64,000 nt of DNA from Sternotherus odoratus (taxonomy: Eukaryota; Chordata; Testudines; Kinosternidae): the NCBI GenBank assembly GCA_032164245.1, contig JAVMKO010000021.1, positions 12,096,285 to 12,160,284 of the forward strand, in the 5' to 3' direction. Each line of letters begins with the position of its first letter. Position 1 is the first letter of the stretch. Both the position numbers and the translations under genes were made by a program. The notes under the pieces are model-generated. The model made no database searches, was not told the DNA's origin, and saw only the letters and a program-made list of their open reading frames with translations. Positions 54,488-64,000 of this stretch are shown here, one piece after another.

Positions 54488-57400
54488 GTAAGGAGATCTC
54501 CCCTACCACAGGGGCCGCGAGGAACTCCTTTCTTATTACCGGCCACCTGGGGACTGGGCCGGCGCTGAATGGGACCCCAGCTCCCACTGGGAAGGGGGGG
54601 AGCCCGCAGTCTCTGGCGCTGCCTAGGTTTTGGAGGCGCAGGGTTTGCTCCGGGTCTGCTGCCTCCATTTCTTCGTTTTCAGTCCTCCCCTGAGCCCCTT
54701 TCACACCGGCTCAGAGAGGAGCTGCCGAGCCGAGCTGCCGGCTCCAATTTCCGGGCTCAGGGACTGATCCAATCTCCGGTTTCTCGCGGAGACCCTCGGT
54801 TTTTCCCCCTATTAAAAGTAATGACTTAGGGGCCGGGCCGGCGTTCAAATGCATCCTCCCTGCCTCTGGATATTTACTGCCTCATAAAGCACTAACAATG
54901 TCAGAGCTCAGAGGGGCAGGAGAAACACAGGTTTGTGGGGGGGAGGGGCAGGGCACTGATTAACTGGAATCCCCCCCCTCCACCCCCAAACCCATATGGC
55001 CCAAGGATGGGCTCTACTCCTCTGTCCCTGCTCCAGATTGGGGCGAAAGGGGCCGGCTGGGGACCGCCTGGGTCCCTCGCTTCCTACACAAGGGTGCTGC
55101 GGGAGGAGGCGACGGAAGAACTTCTCTGCAGCCCTCTCCGACCGGACCCCACGCGTGTGGACGCGGGGCCTGATCCGAAGCCGATGGAAAGACTTCCAGG
55201 GATTTCAGTTGGCTTTGGACCGGCGCCTGCGGCAGCCGGGAAGAGGAGTGGCCCAGTGAACCGGTGTGGAGCAGGGCTGGGGAGTGTGTGTTTTTAACTC
55301 TGCTCCTGGGCAGAGCAGCCGCGATCCCGCAGACAGCGGGAGTGATGATCCGCTATTGATTATTGATTGATTGGCGAAGTGAAACCGTTGCGTGTTCCTG
55401 AACCGGGGGGAGGGGGGAATCTCTCCCAGGCCCCCTCCCCAGGAGAGTAAATATAATTAGGAAACTATTTTTAAAAATAGACCGTGGTTGGGATCCCGTC
55501 GGCGCTGGGCGGTGGAAAGTCCCCGGGTTCACGGCCGGGCCGGGGTCTCACTCGGCGCTCACCGCTGACAACGTGACATTGAAAGTCACCCCTAGAATCC
55601 CAACCTCCCGCTCGCAGGGGTCAGTCAGATACCGCCAGAGCGAGTTTGTTCAGAGGAGACGGGCTGGGCTGCAATCGCCCAGGGGAAGGGGAGGGGGGAA
55701 TAAGGAGAAGCCCCCGCCATGGGCAGAGCCATCCCGCCAGCTCCAGATGAAAAGGGTCCCTGGGTCCCACCGGGGGATGCAGCCCAGGCCCCCCTGGGAC
55801 GGAGCGAGAGGAAAGTCCAGGAAAACGCGCCCCAACCCGGGTCCGGCTTCCAGGGAGGAAGAAGGAGAAACGCGGCCGCGGGCGAGGGGGGCTTTGTCCC
55901 GCGGCGGGATGTCCAAGGGTCCCTCCCGTGCCCCAAACCTTCTTCCTTACGGCTGAGCAATCCCCAGCGCGCGGCCAGGCCCCGACCCCCGGAGAACGGT
56001 GTCCCGGCCCTACAGGGGCCGCTGGACAGAATCCAGCTGCTTTGGATCTGGGCCCCAGACCAAGTCACTGCCCCCCACCCCGCCCCCCACTACCGCTTCC
56101 CCGCTAGCTCTGCCAGGGCAGGCCGCGGCCCCTTCGGACACCCCCCTGCGGGGGACAGTCCGGCTCCGGGACTCTGGGCCCGTCGGAGTCGCGCACAGCG
56201 GGGAGCACAGTATGGCCAATATCACTACCCCCCCCCCCCGGCCGGGCTGGGGGCGGAGGGAAACCGGCCAGGGGGTGGGAGCAAACCCCCAGGCGCTGCG
56301 GTGCAGCTTTGCAGAGACAAGCAAAGCGGAGCCGGTTTCTCCAGGGGCCCGGGGAGTTACCCGCCGGCCGGCTGGCTCTGCCAGGGAACCGGCAGACGAG
56401 ACGGGGCTCCCCAATTTGGACAATTTAAACCTCACGCCTGGCCCAGCCGAGCCTGCCCCGGCGGATCAACCAGCGCAGAGGCTCAATCAGACCCACCCCC
56501 TCGGTCTGCGCGGCTCAATCACCCCCCCCCCGCCCCCCGGTCCAGACTCGCGGGCGTGGGGACAGAGGCAGGAGCGGGCGCGCAGTTTGGAACGGGTCCG
56601 TCTCTCCGGCCCCGACACGCGGCTGATGCTGGAGCTAGCGCAGCGCTCGTCCGAGCCAGGCCGGGATCTCCCGGGTTATTGAGCCAGAGGCCAGCCCGGT
56701 GTGTGTCCCCGTTTTGGAAACGGCCTTTGGCCCGTGACCGCTCCCAGGGGTGATGGAGAAACGGGCGAACCCGGCCTGAAGCACTTTTTAAAATGAAGTT
56801 CCGCGTCTACATACCCCGCCCCCCCAAAACAGCCACGGTCCCCCCAAAAGTCACTGCACAGTCATAGGAAGCAAAACGCGGGTTCCTGGGAAGTTCCGGG
56901 GTTGGACTCGCTGGGCAGGTTCCTAAAACGCCAGGGCCCATTTTCAAAAGTTCACCGCGCGCTGACGGCGCGAGGCTGGGAAGCCTGGGACCGTTTGCGG
57001 TCCAAAGTTACCCCCCGAACGCGGAGCAATGGATTCCCAGACTCCACACAACTCCCCTCTCCCCCGTCCGATCAGACGGAAGCAGGGACAAAAGCGGGAG
57101 GAATTCCTGGGAAGCCATTTGAATACAAAACAAACACACGAAGACCAGAGACAATTCATGCCCGCGCTGTATTTTGGAAGGAGCCTTTCTCGACTAACGC
57201 AAAATACCAGGGCATTTTCAACGGTGTCTGCAAACTGCCCTGCTCTGCGTTTAGACGGCAGGCCCGGAATCCCTCCTGCAAAGCGAGGGCAGCGGCTGGT
57301 CTTCGGTTGGTTGTTGTTGTAAAGTTACTTTTTAAAAATCTGACGTAGTTATGCCAAATCCCAGTCTGGAGAAAAAAACATTTTCTGGGGAGTTTCTGTT

Positions 57401-59481
57401 GATTTCCGGTGAATTACTAGTGAGGGTCTAGGCTTGGAAAGGGGTCTGGGGTCGCGTTAATGCAGAGAGAGAAGGCGGCTCCACGAAGAAGCCTGTGGGT
57501 TTTTTTCAGGACTAGGAATAGTTTCTCTTGTTCGTGAAATGATCCAGGCACCCGCTTTACTCCGGAGCAGAGAGTTTCGTGGACGGTGCTTTGGATTAGA
57601 CGGGGCCACTTACAAACAAACGGGGGGGGGGGGGTATCCAGGCTGAGAATACCCCAGCCAAAGGGGGTCGGGGTGAAATGTACCGAGTAGGGTTAATATC
57701 GGGGGCAGAAAAGGAGGCGATTTCATCTCGGGCTGCAGGATCAGCCTCCCAGCTGCTTGAAAGTCGCGTTCAGTCTCCGGGGGGAACATCCCCGGACAGT
57801 TTCGGGGGGCGGTAGAACAGGGGGGATTCCCGCCACTTGAACTGGGGGCACTGCCCGACGGAGGAACAGATCGACCGGGAACCACGCCGGTTCCGTGCCC
57901 GGCGCGGGTCCCCCCGGGCCGGGGAGAAAAGCAGAGAGTTCCCCCGGCAGGTCACGTTTCGAGTTCTTTGCTTTGCTCTTGCCCCGTCCGGGAGAAGATC
58001 TTGAGGAATAAACGTGTCCACTGGATGTTCGTCTCCCAGGGGGATAGGAAGGGGGGGGGGACACTTCCCCCCCCCCAAAGGGCTCTAATAAAATGCAGCT
58101 TCCAGGCGAGTTTCTCATCTTGTTTTGCAAAACAAAACAGCCCCAAAGGCCGCACAAGGCTGCGGCGCCTCCGGCCCCAGAACAGTTCAAAGGAAACCCA
58201 GACCCGCCCTCGCTGGGGTCGGTTGGCTTCTCTGCGAATTCAGCGCAGTTCTGTCCGCCTCGCCAGCCTGCCGGTTCTTCTGAAGAGAGAGAAGGCCCCG
58301 AAATGCGCGGGGGGGGGGGGTTAAATAGAACCCCCCCCGGATCTTGATGGGCCCGGAGATATTTATCCACCGACGCTCTTACGTTAGACTGGGGGTTTCA
58401 AACGATTGAAAGGCGCTTTGTGATCTCCGGGTTATTTCCAGACCCTGGGATTAAAGATCAGGTCGGGGAAACTGAGTCTTTAGGGGTGTCGCTCCTGCTC
58501 CCCTCGGCGGGGGGTTCCTAGGCGCGTACGACCCATTCCCGCGGGTTTCTCGCAGGGACTCTGTTCTCAGCCATTTCGCGAGCTTCTCTAGCCCCCTTGA
58601 TTCGGATCCGGACCTCGTGTTCCCCCGATTCGGATGCTGCTTTCCCATGACGGGCCGGATCCCGCCCCGCTTTCAATTTTGTTCTGTTTCCCATTCGACA
58701 AAGGTTCAGGATCGGTCCCGCCCCCTAATCCGAGAAAGCAAAGGCCGAATTCATTTCCCTGTCCCGGCCTCGGTCGCCCCCTGTCCCGTCAGACAAACCC
58801 GCGTCGGGGAGAAATCGGAAAAGCGAAGCGAGCTGAACTCAGCCGAGCGGATTTGAGTCTAACGCCGGTTGGTGATAACTCGGGAGCCCGCCTGAGCGGG
58901 TTATTTGAACCTTCCCCAATTTAAGTCGACTCCAGATCAAGGGCGGCCGAGCCTTTCGGGGGAGGCAGCTTGTCTCAAATGTAAACCAGTCCCTGGGTGA
59001 AAGACGCCCCGAGACCCGGGAGATAAAACCGCGTCTGAACGCTTCGAACTCGGCGTGTTTCCCGATCATCCCGGGGCTCTCTCTGAAAACACCCGGGGAA
59101 GTCGCGTTCATCTCATTCTGGACAAAGTATTTCTCCTGCCCGCTTCTACTACACTACAGACCCTTCCCTACAGACCCTTCTATTCCCCTAAACCTGTAAA
59201 ATAACCATTTCCACCTTCCCCCGGTTAAAGCAAAGAATCGGAACCAGCCTCCTCTTTGAACCCCAAACACTTCCCCCGTCCAAAGACTCAGCTCTTCCTC
59301 ACACTCACATTTTCAACACAATTTCATCAGTGTCAATCCTAACGACTGACCGCAGACTGTATCCCGCGGATTAATAACGCCTGCGATGATAACCCGATAG
59401 TTTATTCCCTATGTTTGATGTTCAGGAAAACGGATTGTCAAATACACTTGAGCCATAAATACAGCCCAGCAAAAAGTACGT

Positions 59482-59501
59482 ACACACACACACACACACA
59501 C
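59482..59501. repeat. (CA)10 microsatellite
   Basis: About ten CA units in TFAP2E intron 3. Confidence 0.9.
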
Positions 59502-61799
59502 GACAGTCTCTGGTGTCACTGAGAGTGTCTTTCATAATTTACCACTGATTCTCCTCTACCTGTTAAACGCCCCCATCTGCCTGAAAACAAAGCCCCGTGG
59601 TTAAAATAGCTCAACCCTGTAAAATATTTTTCTAATAAAAACTTCACCGGAGCATTGTTGAGAGCGTTAAGACCATGATCGATTTATGCGGCTGCCTGGG
59701 ATAATAACTTGTATGAAATATTCAAACCCTGCTCTTGGCTTCTCTTCCCATTTTGAAGAGAGCAAACGCAGATCGAAAGCGCTGTTTAACCACTGATAAG
59801 TGTAGCCAGTAAACAGGAGCAGGGACCAAATCACAGAGCTCTTTAAAGGGTTAGTGGTGACGGTTAATAGGGGCAGTTTCAGGTTTCTGAAGTTCAGATG
59901 GGTGAGAAGGCGTCTAACTATCCCCGATAACACCGGAGTGACACCTGAACTAGGTTAATAATGAGAGTCCTGGCAGCTGCAGTCCTGCTCTAGCAAAACA
60001 CCAGTCAAGCCAATGGCAGTTTTGCCTGAGTAAAGATTGCAGAATTGGGGCCTGCTTCACTATTGCCCTCCACTTTGTACAATCATTTGCACTAGTGCGA
60101 AAGGTGTGTAAACCCCTATGAAATCAGAGTGGTAGTTTCTTATACTGTGTGAATGATTATATTATACAAGGTGCAGAGCAATAGAGAAATCAGGCCTCTA
60201 TTATTTATACTGTGTTTTAAGAAGAAAGGATGTGAGGGGTGGGAGTAAACCTTTTGGACCCAACTTCTGATCTTAATTTCACTACAGTAGCTCACTGAAA
60301 TGAGCAGAGATCAGAATCCTTTCTTACTGGGTCTAATCTTGCAATCTTTATTCAGGCAAAGCTCCAATCAACATCAGTGGTGCACTGATGGTAGTCATTA
60401 CATAGTAAAAAAAGAAAAGAAAAACCAGTGGTACATTACAGTACCCTTTACAGGAAAATTGTTATTCCAAGAATAAAATTTCATTACAGAAGGCATTTCA
60501 GTGAAGCATTAACAACCATAATTATTTTAGCTTTAATTAGAACACATAAGAGGCATTTCATTAAATACCATTGCATGAGAAATCGTTACAGCAGGCTCCA
60601 GTGTGTGTTTGTGCTCTCATTACACATAAGGGTTTGCTGTACATTTGCTTTTTTGTGTGTGCCAAAAGCATCAAAGATAACAGTTTTAAAATATGCTTCA
60701 ATGAGAATACAAGTCTGGAAAGTTTGGGTGTAATTACAGTGTGTGAAGGGAGGGTTTCCCCTCCTCCCTTGTCAAAATTTATGATTATTTAGAAAATCTC
60801 TGTCTCCGAAATTGGAATGATCATGATTGTTACAAAGCCAGGCTTGTATCCTGAAGATTTTGCAGTGTCTCAAGGGGAAAAAAAAAGTCTGAAAAGCAGA
60901 GGCAAGTAGATGCAAGTCTTCTACAACCTCTGTGCCCGTAGACTATTTCCAATCCGGTTTCTCTTAGAGCAAACTGCTACATTTAGAATAAAGATGCACA
61001 ATACGTTTTGGAGAGTATTTAGATTGTTTTTGTTTTACCCAGGATAGTATCTTTAAAGCCTTGCACACACTTTCAAGATCTCTCGTATGTGCACAGAGAA
61101 TCTGATTGTGTTGGAGAAGCTTGTGAAGTTAGTAAATGAGAGTGCAGAGTGTGCAAACTAAACAGATCATTTCTGACCCTGCTTTCCAACTTTTACATGA
61201 GCCGTAGCTGCAAATGTGTATCTGAAAAAGAACTACTTTGTGGGGGAAAAACCCAAAACAAAACAATCCCCAGCTCTGCTCCATGTCCCTAATGTAATAG
61301 GGAGATTGATTTACTTCTGCCCAGGAACCAGATTTTTCTACTGAGAAAGAAAGACAGCCAGGCTTCTAAAGCTGGGGCCCAATCCTGCCTTCCTTAGCAA
61401 ACCAGCGTTCTGCCAGAGTAAAAGCTCCAGGATCGGGCCCATGGCATTTTTCATGGGCAAGTTTTTAAACCACGGAAAGGCGTCCTTTATTTTTAAGGAA
61501 GTGCGGGTGGAATTCCCTCCGGTGCAGAGGACCAGCAAGAGGCCCATGGGCCTTAAATTGTGCCTGTGCATCCTGCTCTGGGGTGGAGGTCACCGTCTGG
61601 GCCAGATCTCGAAAACCCGTACTATAGAGTGCACTGACCCCAAATTTTTGTCTTGGTACTCAGTCCCTTTACACTTGGAGGTTTGGGCTCAGTAACGTCT
61701 AGTCCGTCACAGGAGACCTGAGAGTCATATAGATCATAATGTCTGATTCCCCTTTTTTGATTAACAACTCCACAGCACCTATAAGAGTGGGCAGATTTT

Positions 61800-61895
61800 G
61801 ACTTAAAAAGAAACCGGGGCCTGATCCTTCTCTGACTGAAGTCAGTGGCCAAGATCTCATTCAACTCAGTGGGAGCCGCACAGGTCCTTAAAGTG
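61800..61895. repeat. old repeat with gaagtcagtgg / ctcagtgggagc module
   Basis: 'gggcctgatccttctctgac' and 'attcaactcagtgggagccg' are the common reptilian 'cctgatcc...caatgggag' module. Similar pieces occur near 43.8, 60.0, 61.4 and 62.15 kb. Confidence 0.45.
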
Positions 61896-64000
61896 ATCCA
61901 GAGTTTATATCTATAGCAATGCTTAATGGTATCTTAATCCTCAAATAACTGGCCATTCTGCTCTGCATGTCTGAAGGGAAGGTATGTTTTTGAATTGAAA
62001 GCCAGGAGTTGCTAGTCAATAGTAAATAAACAGAGGAGCCTTTAACTGGATGTCGGCAGAATTAATTACCTTGCAGCCTTATTTATTTTGATGTGATATT
62101 GCATCATTCTTTCTCCACTCACCTCTGCGTGCTTCAGGGTCAAATCTGGAAGCCCTTGCCCCCATAGACTTAAGTGGGAGTTTTACCCAAGTAAGCACTA
62201 TAAAGTGAATAAGGACCCTCAGGATTTGCTCCAGACTGGGGTTGCTATTTTTACTCACTAGACACCAAGGCATGTATTGTTACATTTTCTCTGAGGGACC
62301 CATCCTTCCCTGACCTGGCATCACCGAAAGAATGAATTTCAATTAAAAAAAATCTAAAAGTTATGAAATGAACAGATTTATAGTGGGGATTTCTGAGTAT
62401 ATTTCTCTCTACTAGATGTTATGGGTAAATGTAAAGAGCACCCAGTATTGCAATAAATTGCACTTTAATCTTAATGCATCAGGCAAGTTTAATCCATAAC
62501 TTCCTCAGTGCATCTCCCTGACACAAATCTAATATAAATCTTTGCAGGTGAAAAGGGGAAAAAAAACTCCTATCTAGTGCTGAGATATGGCTAACTCACT
62601 TGGTGAACAAAACTTCCATCCCCCCACTCCATTAGCTCTAAATTGACCTTTTCCCATCTTTATCTGAAAGATTCTCATGTCCCAAGCTATGAAATCATTT
62701 TACTGCATCCAACTGCAGAAAACTTGAGCCAAAAACTGGCAGCAAAATATGAAGAGACCTCTATAACTTTCCCACCAAAGACCTCTGATGCCTGTAAACA
62801 GTAGCTCTGCCCGTATAGTCTGTCACCTTGGGAGTCTCTAGGGTGCATTATGCCTGGTCTCTTTAGTACAGTGACTGTAATTATAGATCTGGCTGGAGCA
62901 GATCCATATTCCCTTTGCACAAATTGATACTAACATTGAGTGACTGAGATTTAATGCAATCTGTTTGGCAATGGAGTAAAACAGTTTCAAAGCTGCAGCA
63001 GAGGGCGGTTACTCAATATTGCAGACATCTTGTTCAGATACTTGTAACAGCAGGTATGGTCACAACTGAGGAGATTTCATTTAGGCTGAGGGTTTATTGT
63101 CACAATATTTGGTTGGTTTTTTTTTAACATCAGTAGTTTTGGTAGCTAGTGTCATCATAGACCATTTCTATGTAGCTTTAAGAGATGAAGTAAGTGGTTT
63201 GATATGTATCTGTTGTGTTTTCCCCGACTCACAGAGCTTAACATATTTTCTTCTGTCTAAGTGGTTTATTTAAGATTAAGAAAAGCAGCAAAGAATGAAC
63301 AGATATTAAGTCGCCGGGGGCGGGGAGGAGGGGAGGGAAAATGATCCCGAGTCCCAATAGTCCTGCACTTTGTGTAGTCATTTCCCCCTGTGCACAGCAG
63401 GTAAAAACACTGCTGTTTGTTTTGGTGGCATTTCCTACACCCAGTTGTACACACTTTGCACAGATTTAATGGACAGAGGGGGGTGGGGGGGTCAGTCCAG
63501 AGTGTGTGACTCACTCCTAACATTCTGCATCTGAAAAGAAACACAAAATGACAGCAGCAGACAGGGAGACTCCTTTACATTTAAAGGTGCAGTACCCATA
63601 AAGCATGACAGCACTACTTCGGTCAATGCCATGTCATTGTGCCCCACAGTACGGAGCACAGACAGTCAGGGCTAGAGAATTTAGGGCCAGATTTTGTTCT
63701 TATCCAGCTCCTTAAGCATGGCAGCAGGCTGGGGATTTGCGCCTGCAAGAAGGTTCCACTGTTTGTGGAGATATATTGTAGAATGAACAATTTATTCCAT
63801 GAATGGAGGAGCCTCTTTGTTTTTCACAAATCTCTGAGCAATTGACAATGTTCTCAGATTTATCCTTTATTTGTTATTATTCCCTGGGTAATTTCTATGG
63901 ACAATTCTTGGTCTGTAGATTGTTCAAGAGCGCTTTGTTGTCATGACTATTCAGAAGTCGCTGTGTAGGTTAGTTTTGCTGGGTCCTATAAGATCATATA

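Larger units (their letters stand above)
54488..64000 (+). other. TFAP2E: TFAP2E intron 3 (5' portion)
   Basis: Starts GC-rich and turns AT-rich after about 59 kb. No exon resembling AP-2 exon 4 (VPIPSK start, GEVFCSVPGR core) is visible in any frame. It contains a (CA)n at 59482-59501 and old repeat pieces near 60.0, 61.3, 61.8 and 62.1 kb. Confidence 0.7.

Noticed and set aside
55719..56753. 344-codon GC-rich open frame in TFAP2E intron 3
   Set aside because: The frame reflects CpG-rich composition; overlapping frames on both strands are equally open and none shows homology.
54488..64000. Search for TFAP2E exon 4
   Set aside because: No VPIPSK or GEVFCSVPGR-like peptide was seen in any frame, so the exon is taken to lie beyond the window.

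Overview
This is a nuclear window from a reptile, most likely a turtle. Three vertebrate genes with introns lie in the order KIAA0319L (minus) - NCDN (plus) - TFAP2E (plus), the same neighbours and orientations as on human chromosome 1p34.3. The turtle assignment is inference. It rests on CR1 fragments of the reptile type, MIR relics, Harbinger and hAT elements, and three copies of a hairpin repeat with a 'gactaacacggct' end that is typical of turtle genomes.

Layout. Positions 1 to about 27,560 hold the 5' part of KIAA0319L on the minus strand. Eight coding exons (24342 back to 494) give residues 1-544: signal peptide, MANSC domain, basic and Ser/Pro-rich linker, PKD1 and part of PKD2. The rest lies off the left edge. 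A CpG island at about 26,880-27,680 separates KIAA0319L from NCDN head to head and probably works as a bidirectional promoter. NCDN is complete (29732-35087, six coding exons, 722 codons from the internal ATG), with a possible N-terminal extension carrying a Cys-Cys pair. From 35.1 to 51.4 kb there is no gene I can support; this stretch holds old interspersed repeats and then dense simple and tandem repeats. TFAP2E begins at 51622 in a very large CpG-rich domain (about 46.9-58.9 kb). Exons 1-3 encode the AP-2 transactivation region, and exon 4 onward, including the DNA-binding and dimerization domain, lies beyond the right edge.

The three genes share no pathway: KIAA0319L is a membrane glycoprotein, NCDN a cytosolic neuronal regulator and TFAP2E a transcription factor. 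Their link is conserved synteny. Splice phases were checked by hand for every coding exon and agree throughout.

I found no bacterial-type system, CRISPR array or clearly new gene system. The points most worth a second look are the NCDN start (a Cys-Cys N-terminus whose ATG appears missing or split across a junction), a 28-copy 33-bp minisatellite just upstream of TFAP2E, an intact hAT insertion carrying a pyrimidine-rich minisatellite, a CA-rich array with a 244-bp higher-order duplication, two short upstream ORFs in the TFAP2E leader, and an exon-like stretch in a KIAA0319L intron with awkward splice phases.
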